From: Amoebophrya sp. A120
Taxonomy: Eukaryota > Sar > Dinophyceae > Syndiniales > Amoebophryaceae
Reading direction: 5' to 3'
Assembly (NCBI GenBank): GCA_905178155.1
Contig: CAJINV010000009.1
Coordinates: 2,395,373 to 2,459,372 of the forward strand
DNA: 64,000 nt
A program made the position numbers and the translations under genes. The notes under the pieces are model-generated. The model was not told where the DNA came from and did no database searches. It saw nothing but the letters and a program-made list of their open reading frames with translations. Below, piece after piece: positions 1 through 12,800 of the stretch (position 1 is the first letter of the stretch; each line of letters opens with the position of its first letter).

Positions 1-1
1 A

Positions 2-130
2 CATGCGGCCGGCACAAGCCTGCGCACGATCATGGCCATGACGGGGCACTGCAGCGTCGATACGCTGCATCGCTATAATGAAGGAGATTTTACATACCAG
101 CGTCTTGCGGCGACAAAGGTGAAATGCTAG
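2..130 (+). CDS. C-terminal fragment of a tyrosine recombinase
   Basis: Open frame from the window edge to a TAG at 128-130, about 42 residues. It carries the spacing typical of the C-terminal active site of tyrosine recombinases/phage-type integrases: H-A-A-G-T-S-L, then M-T-G-H, then a Tyr followed by N-E-G. The first His, the Gly-His pair and the Tyr nucleophile are visible; the catalytic Arg residues lie upstream of the window. Such proteins mobilise DIRS and Crypton-type elements in eukaryotes. Opposite strand to the neighbouring genes. Only the tail is present, so the element type cannot be named. Confidence 0.5.
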   Translation, partial: HAAGTSLRTIMAMTGHCSVDTLHRYNEGDFTYQRLAATKVKC

Positions 131-411
131 CACCGAGGCCGACGCGACCCTTTTACTGCGAACCCGCCCTCGACAGCGACGACGACAATGTCGACGGTCG
201 CTGCGGACATGCAAGGCATAACAGATGTGACGCTGCGTGGGCGATCAGTCCACCTTGCTCGTGCGAGGTGGACTAAACGTTCAGTTTCACTTTCACACTC
301 ATGCTGATATATGTGGTAGTATGCAAAACTTTTCAACCGCAAGAACAAGTCCAAGTACAAGCTCGAGCACAACAACAACTACGACTAGATGCACACTTAC
401 AAAGCCAAAAT

Positions 412-1322
412 TTAAAAAAATACCTGCTCCATGATTCCTTGCAGTTTTTCACAGAAGGCTGTTTTTAATGTCGTGTTTGCTTCGTTATCTAAACGAATCC
501 ACAACGATAATAACGAAGGAAGTTTCGTCATTAAATCGTTGTGGAAAATGAAGGCCCTGGAGAGATTTTTATTTTTTGTTTTTCATTTGTGAAGAGCTAC
601 ATGCGGATTTGTATGAGAGTAAGTTTGTAAATGTAATTGTATCTCGAGAGAAGGTATTGGTATGATGTCACACGAGACGAATGCAAGCATGAGTGGGTGA
701 AAGTTGAAAATAATAATGGAGAGCATCATGAAGATAAACATAGACATGAGCATGGTTATTGAAGCACAAATTTTAATCACACAATGGCACCTGAATCCGA
801 GTTCCTTCCAGCGATTCTCACCGTGGGACTCGAAGTACATCAATCCGGCTTGCCAACTATGATTGAGGCCGACCACTTCGAAAGCGTCGCCATTGTCCAC
901 GAGGAACATGAATCTCCTCATTACATAATTCCCGCGACACATTTCGCGATATAAAAACTCGCGGTGGCGGGTCGACCTCAGCCGGTTAAACGACGACTCT
1001 TTGATCTTGGGCATCATGCTCTTGCTCACCAGCGCACCGGGCTCGTACTTGTCCGAACGGAAGCGATCGACGAACGTCATCATCTCGTTCTTGGAGACCT
1101 GAAGTTGTAGATTTTTTCTGAAATTACATGAGAAAAATCTGATAAGCATGATGAGTTCTACACTGTTGCATCACGAAAAACACATCCATACAGAAGGGAA
1201 AAAGTACTAATGTATCGCACCTGTCCCTGCTGCCAACGGCCAACGATCATCTTGACTTCCTCCTCAGTCGGCATGTTCAAGGCCTCAGCAAGTTGGCCCT
1301 GAACGGCGGCTCCGAACTGCAT
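412..1322 (-). CDS. Hypothetical 184-aa protein, three exons
   Basis: Not recognised. Exons join in frame with GT-AG introns: 1322-1221 (34 codons, phase 0), intron 1220-1099, exon 1098-791, intron 790-557, exon 556-412 ending in TAA. Both acceptors have pyrimidine tracts ending CAG. The protein is hydrophilic, rich in Arg, Lys and Met in the centre, with no signal peptide or membrane segment. The ATG at 1322 follows a good acceptor (ending about 1345), so a further 5' exon is possible. The last exon could also be spliced at a GT at 423 instead of reading to the TAA. No introners. Exon structure moderately sure, function unknown. Confidence 0.45.
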
Positions 1323-1457
1323 TTTCACACAAACTTCTGAAGAAAACTACGAAGAAACACTGTCGCTCCTACGGAATTTTTGCTGAAATATTGATGATTT
1401 GTCGCTGCGTTTGACATGAAATTCATGGAAAATTGACAGAAATTCACAACCTCCAAA

Positions 1458-1607
1458 ATCCCCGCTCTGGAATAATTCAAGGATCTGAGCTCAAAAACCA
1501 TGGCTTTTCATGAAAATTCCAGGAATTCATCATTAATTTTGCGAATATTTGCCAAAAGTGATGGCTTTTGAGCTCAGATCATGGAATTATTCCAGAACGA
1601 TGATTTT
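1458..1607. repeat. Inverted repeat, MITE-like
   Basis: Two ~50-bp arms (1458-1507 and 1560-1607) are imperfect reverse complements sharing GAATTATTCCAG and TGAGCTC blocks, around a ~50-bp centre. It lies in the 1.1-kb non-coding stretch 1345-2440, where I see no other feature. It resembles a miniature inverted-repeat element, but I find no clear TSD and it is unrelated to the introner families. Confidence 0.45.
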
Positions 1608-2440
1608 CGGGATCATGCATTTCAAGCAAAAAATGATGAAAAGCGAAGCAAAAAGTAATGAAGTCGCGCGTAGATTTTTGCTGATCACAGGTTGAAACTT
1701 CATGTATTTGCGTTGTATTTTGCTGGAGGATCTACTGCGAATTCTCTTGGAAATGATGTCTGTTGAGGGGAAAGTTGGCATATGGGGGAACGGTTACAGT
1801 CTCCAGTCGAAGAGTACATGGAAGGGAGCTGGTGTATGGAAATGGATATCGCACAACGAAAATATCAGTGACCGAGTTGCGGAATGGATCGAATACGACC
1901 GAGGACAAAGTGCTTGACTACCTGAAGACGCCTCTTGTATTGCGCGCATTTTCTCACTCATCGCACTTCTCCGCTGCTACGCTTTTTCACTTTCTCCTCA
2001 AAAATACCGCTTGACTTTTGTCAAATTATTTTTTGAAACTAAAGCTCAACGACCCGTCGCAAGCTCAAGTATGTTGCTGTTCGTAGTAGTGCTTGCATCT
2101 CAACCGCGGTGTTGCTACATCTAACACAAAGTGAAAAACTGCAAGCACCGGCGACGCGCATAGCGATGATTTTCTCGCATAAACATAAGATGTGATATGT
2201 AAAAACCATATCAAAAAGCTAAGCACTTATCGCCATGCTGTTAGTGAGTACGTAGCTTTACTGACATGTAGAACGCAGCGGCATGATTGTATTTCTATCT
2301 TGTCGTGAATAAAAAAGTACTGGCGAATCAACGTACTGGTACTGAAGTTGGAGTTGCTCGCTACAGCTATATCACACGAAGGTTATGAACAGAAAAAAAA
2401 TCAGAATCGCTAGTGACCTACAGGCACTTGAGAAGAAAAC

Positions 2441-5400
2441 TCAGGTCGAAACAGACATCTCGTCGTCCGTGCTGCCCTCCGAAGCCGAAGTATCCTCTGC
2501 CATTGTGTCCACTTTTTTGGTCGCGGAGATGTACGGCTTGATGTGGTCAAACGCGGCGTTCTCCATGGCAGGCGTAATCTGTCCCTCGGGGTAGTCGCAG
2601 CCAACAAATTCGCAGACTTTCTTCAGGCACCGCACACGGGCGTTCATCACGGAGTACTTGTCCATGAAGCGTCCGGTGGTGGTACTTCCGCAGGACTTCG
2701 GCTCGAAGATCTCGTCATCCGCATCCTCGTCGGAAGCGAACACATGCCCGTGCCAACAGGCCTGATCCGGGCGGAAGATGCAGTAGACGCGCTTTCCCGC
2801 CAGAGCTGGGCAAACCTGTTTCTCCGGGATGGCGATCGACGGCGTCACGGTAGCCTTCCAGCGCACGTCGCGTTCGTCACGCCTGTGCCCTCCGGGATTC
2901 ACGCGCTCGTCCTTCGCGGAAGGATCAAACTCCAACATCTTCTTCTCGGGCATAATCGTAGACCGCTGGATCTTGGCCTCCACCCAAAGCTCGGGCTTGG
3001 TGACCAAGTATAACTTCCCCTGGATGAAGTAGGTATCGACAACCGACGCTTTGGAGAAGATCAGGTACGACGCCGGGTTCAGCTTTGCGGTCAAGCCGCC
3101 GAGGCGGTTGCACCAGTGCGAGATGGTCACCGATTTGGTGCGGTCCATCGAAAGCTCAAATATCTCTTTCGTCGCGTCGTTCACGAGGCGCTCCGGAAGA
3201 GCCTTCATGGCGGTGTAGTTTTTTCCTTCGAACGGGTTGACAAACATGTTCTCGCCCATTCCGAAGGGGGACGGCTTCATCAACTCCGAAGGTCCGTTTT
3301 CCAGTGCCATCGGCTGCGCCTTCGCTTTAGCCTTCGGAACAGGCTTTACGCAGGACAGAATCTTGCGGGCCGAGGTCGGAACGAAAGTGCACAGCTGGGC
3401 GTGACCCTTCTCGCCGGAGGTCGAGTAAACAAAGTAGACTCCACCACACGCCTGACCAGCAAGTTTCTTCTGGATCAAAATGCCATTGGCAATCTCGTAG
3501 GTCGGAATCAGCGTCGTCTTCATTCCTCCATACCACTTCGGCACAACCGGCGCGCACGGGAAGTAATGGCGCACGATGTCGGGGACCACAAGCGGCGTTT
3601 TTTGGTGGATAAATCCACCGAAAAGCTGCGCCTCGAGCGTGTGCTTGATACTCTTGTTGTCGCGGTAGGCCTGCATGGCGGTGGTCAAGAACGGGTGGTG
3701 GTCGTCGGAGTAGCAATCGAAGTCCAACATCACGCGGCTATCGTTGAGCTTTTTGCGACGGGAGTCGAAGTATGACCTGTTGTTTTTTTTGCAATTGGAA
3801 ATGAGACGAAGCTGAAGGCGTAGCTGTAGCAGTAGATGATTACTTTGACTGCGAAGTGGAAGTAGAAGAGAAACAGGAAGTGCATTTGGTTCACAAAAAA
3901 GTCTGCAGATCAAAATCAAAAAATCCATGCTCGAGTCAAAATCTAAATACATGTTCTTGGTCGAGTTAGCACCTTAGTTTTTTCTATACCGCCACTGCTC
4001 GATCAAGTCGCAGTATTCCGGCCACTCCAGCTTTTCGGAACGCGAAATCTGCGTGCGCAAACCCGCCCGCTCCTGTTTGATGTTGGGGGCGATCCGCTTC
4101 CACTGCTGCCCGGTGGAGTGCAAAGACTCAGTAAACTGAGTACACGGTGTCGACAACGCGTTAAGCGGAAGCAAGACCTCCTGCAAGGCTTCGGAAACGT
4201 CGACGCCATCAGCTTTCAATTTCACCAGCTCCGTCTTGTAAGCCTCGACGAACCAATGCAGAAACTCGTCCCGACACTCGCCTTCCGTTTCCAAAAACAT
4301 TTCCGCCGCAAGCTTGGCATTCCGCGGATCCAACAACCACGTCAAGACCCAAGGGAAGGTCCATAACTGCAACTCCCTCGATGGCAACCGCATGTACAGC
4401 AAAAACGCGAGCTGGAGGGCAGCCACGTCTTCGGGCGCAATAGCGAGGATTCCTGAGAAGAGACGACGGAAATCGGTTGCCTGCGTACCAGTGATGCGGT
4501 GCTTCGCTTGTTCCGCGACCGTAGCGTTCCCGAGAACAACGGTGGAATCGCCGATGGTGCCCAGGTACCGCTCGTGCACGACGCGGAGAACTTTGGTGTA
4601 CGACCCAAGCACCTGCCAGAACACCGGATCCTTTCCCGCTTTCTTAGCTTTGATGAACGTAGCTCTCGTTTCCTTCTTCCTGTTTTTCTCGGCAAGAGAG
4701 AGCAGCTTGATCATCAGCGCCTTCTGGGTGACGTAACAATTCAGCCGCTCGGCACACGGGTAGATCGATAACCAGCGGTGCTGCTGAAATTGCGGAATCT
4801 TCGAGTACAATACATCCAAGCACCACATGTTCCCCGCTTCCGTAATCTTCTGCATTCCTTCGGTGAAGCCGGGGTACAGCGAATTGACGAGATCCTGTAG
4901 ATCACCGACAAGTCGATGCAGTTGATGGGCTTGGCAAAAGAATTGCACTATGTACGTTTCACACAGCCACTGCGTCGCGCCCCGCGCAATCTGTTTTGCG
5001 CGCTCTGCATTGCAGGCCGCCGAGTACACCCGCAGCTTCTTGTACGCTTTCAAAACGTCTGGACCCGCGTCCGAGAGACAACACCAGATGGTGATTGGGT
5101 CTCCTGGGAAATGCCGGGTGTCGCTCCCCGGCAACGGCAGGTAGTTGCCGAGCATCGCATACACCTCGCTCAGAACAGACTTCCAACCGGCCGAACTCTT
5201 CCGCGACTTTGGGATGAAGGGCCGGATGTGGCACTTCAACTTGCCGCTTGCGTCCATGCGCACGTAGCCGATCAGAACGTCCAGGCTCAGCATCCCGTCC
5301 TTCTTAAAAGTAGTGGAATCGGGGGCCATGCGGACCACAACGATCCTGCGCTTCAGTACCGGGTTTTTCTTCGGTCCGATCTTGCAGATCGGGGCAGGGT

Positions 5401-7944
5401 GGGCCTGGCCGGGCTGGAGCGGGTGTCCGGGCGCGTAATTCACGACGAAGAGTGCTTTTCCCGACGAGTCTTTCTGCACGTGGCGCGTGGTCTCCTTGAT
5501 CCGCTGCTCCTTACTACCTGAAAAAAAGTTGAAGATTCAATTTTAAGTTGCAAATTATCTCGAGCGTCATCTCTTTCAACTTTCATATGTGTAGCGAAGC
5601 ACGCGCAAAAGGACAAGCTTCGCTATCGTTTTGCTACAGCTATAGACGTAGAAGAATCGCTACTGTTTTTGTTATTGTGGTTGTGTGCGCTCGCACCACG
5701 TGCTAAAGCGTTTTGTTTGTTTTGGCTACAGCGTTACATATCGCGATGACCACGAAGGCGGGCAGACTGCAAAGCGGTGGCTTCGCTCTGCGGGCCAGTC
5801 AACACGAACGCTCGCTGAGCTTGATGTACGAAACCGAAGTAGTCGTAGTGCAGAAACGAAGTTAAGACAAAGAGAAAGCTCCGTCAAAATGGATATCAAA
5901 AATTGCAACCACAAGAGTCAGTCGCTGTTTCGCTGTTTCTCTTGGCGCTGGTATTGCAAAGCAAAACCACATCTTTGCCAAAGAGCCGTAGGTGGGACTA
6001 GGAGTGCGTGTCAATCTCAGCGCTTATGCCGAATACACGTACACCTACACTCACACACACACACTACTGATAGCATTGGAAGTTGATCTTGCCGTAGCTG
6101 TAGCCACAACCAAAAGTATAAGTATTACTCAAACTCGCTTTCGTACCAAAAATCTCATCCATGTCATTCCGCACATCCATGTCGAGCGCACGACCGTAGT
6201 ACGTCTCCATGCGCTCGCAAAACTGGCGGAGGGCGTGCTTCTTTTGCGCTAGTGACAGCTTAATTTTCTTTTGGTCGTCGCGGTCTTCACGGAAGGTCTT
6301 GTCGTTGTCGAGCTCGAACGACCGCGTGCGCTTGCGGGACGGAGAGTTGCCCACGTACTGCCCCCGCTGGAGCGTCGACGCCACGTCTTCGGGTGAAAAC
6401 AGCGACATCAGCAGCTCCTGTTTTTTCTCGGAGGTTGCCGACGATTTCCCGATGACGTACCCGATGTACATCACCTTCTCCTCCGTCGAATCCAACTTGT
6501 CGAAGACGGACCACTCAATCGCGGTTCGCCACATCTCTGGAACAGAGTTTTCCTTTTTCCTCTTCTCCTGCATGTGGAAAAACTCGTGGTCATCGAAGAC
6601 TCTCCGCAGCGTGTCCTGGGTCTGTTGTGCGAACGTTGCCACGTGAGTCACCTGAAAACAAAATCGAAAATAAATTAAGTGCGTGCGAGTGTGTGCGTTT
6701 TGAATTTCGTTTTGTATTTGTATTCCTATCTGTATTTGTATTTTCTAAGCAGAATAGGTTTGGTTTCAAGCGTAAGCTATGCTAGTGACTTCGCATTTGT
6801 TTTCGTATTCGAGATCAAGGTCGGAGCCTGGACCTGAAAAAAACAGCTGCATGGTCTTTAGTCACAATCATACCAGAGGAAAAATCGCAAGCAACAGTCT
6901 CAGTAGAGATAGGCTAACACAGTCCGCCTGCGATTTGCGAAAGAGTTTCACACCAAGACAATAAGTCTAGGGCGATTGAAGTTGAACGTCGCATCGCGCG
7001 TCATACTGATATCGTGCTGCCATTATCTCTTACGAATTTTTTGTAGGCGTAGAGGATCACATTCACATTCACACTCACAATCACACGCGCGCTCAAATCT
7101 GTTTCGCACTAACATAGGCGCTCACGCTGGAACGCAAGTTAGGCACTTGTAAGCATTGCGGATCATAATCATAATCATTGATTTAGATTTTCATTATCAT
7201 GCACAACTTTGCTTCACATCTACACACACTTTCGCAGTGACTGCGCAAGATCTTTTTTCCACTTCCTCAATCTTGCATAGTCAATTACTAAAAAAAAAAC
7301 CGTACTTCAATCGCATATATTTTCCGCAACATGTGAAGGGCGAACTCCGGCATGTCATCCTTCTCTGCCGCACCTCTTTTTCCTTTTGCCTCAGCAGACG
7401 GGTCCAGCTCGAGGCGCCACTTGGTGTAGTGCTTCTGCAGCTGCTTGTTGGTGGGGCACTGGGTCGGCACGAAGGACTTTTTCTGAAAGTGCGACTCGTC
7501 CTTCACGTGGTTCGGAAAGTCCTCCGCGGCCTGTTCCAGCAGCACCGACACATCGTTGATCGTCTTAGCTTTCAACACCAACCGCAACGACTCGAACTTG
7601 GAGCTTTCGCTGGCGATGAGACGGGGAAAGTCGGCTTCCGGATCTTTCGGCTCATCAAGCGTCGAGGGATCGCGCTCGAAGTTCATGTCGCTCTCCTGCA
7701 TAGCATGCTCGAGGTAAGCCAGGTGGGCCGAACTCCGCAGCTGATTCGAAGGGTGCGGAGCATGCTTGGAAAGTTCGGAGCGAAATTCGTCCATGAAAAC
7801 TTCGGGGTTTTTTTGGAACCGTTGGTTGATCCACGCTTGCACCGAGGGGAAGTGTGGATCCGCAGAACCACCCAACGGAGGGTCAGGGGCATCAGCCGCA
7901 TCTTCTTTTCCAGCCGGAGGCATGGAGTTGGCGAAGGGCTCCAT
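2441..7944 (-). CDS. hAT-transposase-like protein, 1,335 aa, four exons
   Basis: Four exons join in frame: 7944-7306, 6651-6147, 5517-3990 and 3776-2441 (TGA). The three introns (654, 629 and 213 bp) are GT-AG with T-rich acceptors. Exon 3 contains a block resembling the RNase H-like core of hAT transposases: S-D-A-G-P-D-V, then F-F-C-Q-A-H-Q-L-H-R-L-V about 60 residues later, then Q-H-R-W-L-S with E-R-L, corresponding to the family's D-x-A-x-N, C-x-A-H-x-L-N-L and T-R-W-x-S motifs. Exon 4 is unfamiliar, with acidic Ser/Thr-rich sequence at its C-terminus. No TIRs or 8-bp TSD are seen around it, so a domesticated gene is as likely as a transposon. Start chosen at 7944 because an in-frame TAA lies upstream. 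It contains no introners, unlike most genes to the right. Confidence 0.5.
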
Positions 7945-8639
7945 GTATGCCTTTGGTATGGCCGGAGGGTCGAATAATAAATGACTTTCAAGCGAGTATT
8001 TTTATCCCTGCAATAAAGTTTTAGTTGATGTCGAAAGACAAGTAGAAGCGCGAATCATAGATAGTAAATAGAGTTCATTTCGGAATCATTTTGTTTTTGG
8101 TTTTCAATGTTTGTTTTTGCAGCAAATGGAAAACGAAAACAAAAAGCGCACTTCAATAGAAATTAAAAACCGAAAGCGCCGCGGCCGCCGAGTGCGAGCG
8201 GTTGATCATGTTGCATCGCAAAAACATCTGATCCAGAGAAGATCTTTTTCTCCGCCAATAAGTAGCAAAAAGAACTTTTGCGGTTCAAAAAAAACGCAAC
8301 GACGGATCTATCTTCTAGTTGATCTTCGAGCTAAGACCAAGATCTCTTTTTATCCTAAAGATTCATATTCCGCGCATGACTATGTCCGAGCACAATTTTT
8401 AAAAGAAAAAGAGAAAGTGAAGCCGAAGCACAAGTAGAAGTTGGATGCGAAGTCGAAGTGCAAGACGAACTTCTTGGCTTTTCATGAGCAGCTCCTTTCT
8501 GATCTTGCAGCTCTGATCCTTTCTTCTCTCTCATCATCCTCATTTCCAAAACACTTCTTGTTTCAGACATCATCATTTTCACTGCAGTTCTTCCTTCTCT
8601 TACTCCTTGGCGCCCGTTCCGACGTTGGCGCAGGCACTC
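7945..8639. other. Intergenic, no gene seen
   Basis: A-rich and low-complexity stretch upstream of the hAT-like gene. Short open frames here have no coding character. A possible acceptor CAG lies at about 8007-8010 but leads into a stop. Confidence 0.4.
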
Positions 8640-8765
8640 CACTTCCGCTTACACGATGTCGACGCAGACAGATGATGGCTGTCGGAATAGCCATCGATGT
8701 CCAGAATCGCGCGGCTATCATTGAGCGGTGTGCGAAGTCGAGCTGTTGTTGTTTTTTATTTGCAG
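8640..8765 (-). pseudogene. Duplicated exon fragment of the hAT-like gene
   Basis: On the minus strand an acceptor-like AACAACAG is followed by ~70 bp closely similar to the start of exon 4 of the neighbouring hAT-like gene (from 3776 downwards): L-N-D-S-R, L-D, D-x-Y-S-D and H-H are shared at the protein level, and the acceptor is duplicated too. The copy then diverges and the frame is lost. It shows that this gene, or its relatives, has been duplicated locally. Confidence 0.55.
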
Positions 8766-9883
8766 ATTAAAAAATAGACACCGCGCCCGTAGATGAAGAT
8801 GAAAGCCCAATGATCTATTCACGAAGATAGAGAAGAACATAATCTATTCTCGTGACCACCACCAATTCCTTCGCGACCTACACCTATGAAAGAGAAAAAC
8901 ACATAACCTGGGCGTCGCATCTCCTGCTGCTATCCGCTTGCTTCATCCTTCGCTTTTCACTTTCAGTCCTTCGAAGCTGAAACGCAATGCCACCAAACCT
9001 CGCCTGGTCCTCGAATAGTTGTGGTTCTGTAATAAACCACAACTATTCGCGCAGTTAGCCCGGTGAAGCTGACTGCGCGAATAAGTTGTGGTTTTCTTGA
9101 AGGCGAGACTCGGCTTTCTGGAAGGTAATTCGGTTTTTCTGCAAGGTAAATCGGTTTCTACTTGAAGGCAAATCGGTTTCTACTTGAAGGCAAATCGGTT
9201 GCTACTTGAACTCAAATAGCCTCAAGTGTGGTCAATTGCAAAGCTCGGTGTTGCCATATTGCAAAGCTCGGAACATGCAACTTGCAACCAGAAATTCTAT
9301 TGAAATGCTCGGTGTGTCAAGATCAAATTCAAGGTAAAACGAGATCGAGTAGAAACCGTTTTCTTGAAAATAAAACATGGTTTATGGGGGGGCAAATTAT
9401 ATTTTAAGCATTCATATTATACTCCTTCTCTTTTTATTTTCCCTTTCTTTTCGTTTTAGGCCTCTCCTCCTGCCTCACCTTACTGAATTACCATGAGCCA
9501 TGGGTGCAGAGGGATGTATAGTGCATGTCGCGTTGTAATTGTTCTTTGAGAATGACAGCAAATCGAGCCGGTCTTTGCCTTTGCCGGGGAGGCCGTCTAA
9601 TGATATATCATTCGCAGCCTATGCGCGGGATGTTGCCATGCTTTCTTTGCTTTTGCATTTGCTTTAGAGTCTGAGTCTTGAAAAACCATAACATTTTCAC
9701 AAAAAGATGTACATTAACACATACAGGTCGTGGTCAAGTCAATATGGTATATCAATTCATATGCGGGTCGCGGGTAGTAGCTATGGTGGACGCATGTTTT
9801 TCCTTTCGTATTTCTTTATCGCGAATTCAAAAGGTGCATCAAGAATGACTATCATCTCCTTCATTTGATGCTTGCTGATCGTC
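8766..9883. repeat. Intergenic hairpins and short tandem repeats
   Basis: No gene seen. Three related arms (about 9012-9026, 9035-9057 and 9068-9093) carry CGAATAGTTGTGGTT or its complement, so alternative stem-loops can form. At 9120-9215 a ~24-bp unit containing AAATCGGTTTCTACTTG is repeated about four times. The rest, to the helicase stop codon at 9884, is featureless and AT-rich. Confidence 0.55.
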
Positions 9884-12800
9884 TCACTGCACCTTCCTGG
9901 CTTGCTTCAATCGTTCCTCGAGCAGCTCGTAGTCTCCTTCCAGGTCGGTAATGGTCTTGATATTAAACTGTTTCTGGATACCCAGCATGAGCTCCTTTTC
10001 TCTCCTGTCGACCATGTTCACGGCGATACCCTTCATGCCGAAGCGTCCCGTACGACCGGTTCGGTGCAGGTAAGTTTCCCCGTTGGCTTCTCTATCGCCA
10101 ATCCTGTTGATGTTCAGTGTTTTTCTGGCTTCTCGATACTTTCTTTCTTGCCTTGGTGGCGTCAGTCTCGTTGTTCTCTTTCCTTTGCTATGAAGTTGTA
10201 CCAACTACATATCAACCACCTTTCAACGAGCCCTTTCTTTTCGTATACTCATGTCATCATCATGCAAACAAAATGCTACACTTCATCCAAAAATTGTAAT
10301 ACCTTGATCCCGCAGTCCATATGGTCGGGATTTCGTAGTTCACCACGAGCGTCACCGCCGGCACGTCGATTCCGCGCGCGAGGACGTCGGTAGCCACTAG
10401 AACTTTGGTGATGCCTATCATTTGTAAAAACGTCCCCACACCAGAGTCAAGATGGGGATTCTGCAACACAAACCTTGAAGTTTTGGGAACCACGCATGAC
10501 AAGTTGCAGGCTGTAGTGTAGTACAGGTTAGCAAGGACAGTCGCATGACAAACCCATCTCCTCATCCTGTTTACAGCATTACAAGTGCCAAAACACGATT
10601 GGAAATGCCTCTCATGTAGGTGCGCATTACAAATTTTCCTGTCATTGCAAATCTGCATGACAACTCTGGGGTGGGGACGTTTTTGCTCAGGATAATGCCC
10701 CGCCGAAACTCGTCCATGACTTTGTCGCGGTGTGCGGGATCGATCTTTTCTGGCCCGGTCTGTATCAAATGTAAAAGTGTCTGGGTCTGGAAGGATACAA
10801 CTTGTGATGCTACTTTTGGAATCTACAGAAAAACTGTATTGCATGAACAGCAAAAGAGGTGTGATTTGTGCTACGCGGACAGGGCATTTCTCATGCTGTA
10901 TGAGCGTCAGAAAGCCCTCGCAAAATCTCTGATGCTATGGCATGCATCACAGACCTCATGGATCATGCAAAATCTGCATGACAAACTCCTGCATTCTTCC
11001 AGACCCAGACATTTTTGCAATCCATAGTCTGCTGCGTTCCGCAAATCAGCGACACGGCATACCCGTCCTTTCGCAATCGAACGGAAACTTCGAACCTGTT
11101 AGTAGGGACAATTGTGGGTAGTTTTGGTGCTTTATTATCCTCCCCCGATTTATTTGATCCCTGGTCTATCTTGGCATGTAGAAATTCTCTTCTGTGCGTG
11201 TGTACCTAGCAAGACCAGCACAAAGGAACAAATGGAAATCGAAATAGATGAATAATAATAAACAAAAGCATAAATCAAATATAAATAGATCGTTCTCAGT
11301 ACGCAGTTTTCCTGCTGTTCATGAAGATGATGGACTGCCCAACATTCAAGTGTGCGTATATTTCCTTCAGGGCCTGGTATTTCTCGTCGTTATTTGCACA
11401 CTGCTGGTAAAAGGAGAGAATGGTGTCAATCGCCAAGTCCTTGTTTTGCACCGTGATTTTTGCTGCGTTCGGGACGATGGCCTTCGCGAACTCTCGCACG
11501 TGATCCGGGTATCTGGTGGAGTTGTTTTCTTTTCCCATTGGAGAAGGCCGGCTTCAAAAACGCATTTTCGTGATCTACTTCGGCACGCTAGTAGATCTAG
11601 ACAATGAAACCAACACAAACAAAAATCTCAGGAGAAAACAAATTGAGTAAATACGTGGCGGAGAAGAATAAAACTTGGCAATCTGGTGAGAGCCACTTTC
11701 GGACGGACGCGACGTCGCGGCCCATTTGATTCTCTTGGTCCAACATGACGTCAGCTTCGTCAAGGATGAAAACCTTCACCCGGTCCACGTTCAATATGCG
11801 CTTCTTTGTCACGTCGTAGATCTGTAGTGAATTTTGTGTTTTCGCGAAGTAGCGACTTCTTGCTGACAAACTTGTTCATGCTCACGGGTTTGCCGGAGAA
11901 AAAATAAAAAATCACGTGGTACGACAGCTTTGCTCGGTGACATGTTTTCAACAAAAAATGCGCAACAACGCAAAAATGCGATCTGTACCCGTCCTGGTGT
12001 TCCGACTAGAATGTGTGCTTCGCATTTTCCCTTTTCGATTCTGTCTCCCTGAGGCAGCACCTTGAGGACCTTAATGCCCATGAATTTCCCGAGCTTCATG
12101 ACGACCTCCTCTGTCTGGTTCGCGAGTTCTCGTGTTGGTGCCATCACCATGGCCTGCGGATAGGTGAGCTTGGGATCTATGTTCGCAAGCATTCCCAGTG
12201 AGAAGGTTGCCGTCTTACCGCTTCCATTTGCAGCCTGCCCGATCATGTTCTTCGATTTTGGCGGGCAGATGAGTGGCAGTGCGGCGGCTTGGATCCGTGA
12301 AGGTCGAACGTAGTTCATGCCGTGGATGCCCTCCATTAATTCCCTAGAGTAGTAGAGTTGTCCAGAGTTGTTGAATTCTTTTCCTTTTTTTTCGGTAGCT
12401 TGCTGCGTAGCAGCACGGCGTGAGAGGTTGCACTACGAGGCCATGACGCTCGATCTGCGCAGTTTTCACGTAAGGAGAACCGCCAAAATATTTCATCTAA
12501 TGGAAAAAATGACAATAAGTGTGTCTTTTTACGATGAAGTAAGAAAGTACTTTGTGAGGTTTAGCGAGTCCCAGGATTCCGCAGCGAGCAAGGCCTCGCG
12601 ATAATCAGCGTCAGCCCATTCTACTTGCACTTCGGCAGCCTTTTCGGAGATCAGCCCGCCACGGATGATAGGCGGTCGACCGTCCTCGTCCAGTTGGACT
12701 GGCGGCGCTGGTGCTGGTACTCCGTTCCCGTTGGCTGCAGACGAGGAGGCGCCTTTCTGGCCCACCGGTATTACCTGCACCGGAGGTGCTGCAGCGGGTG

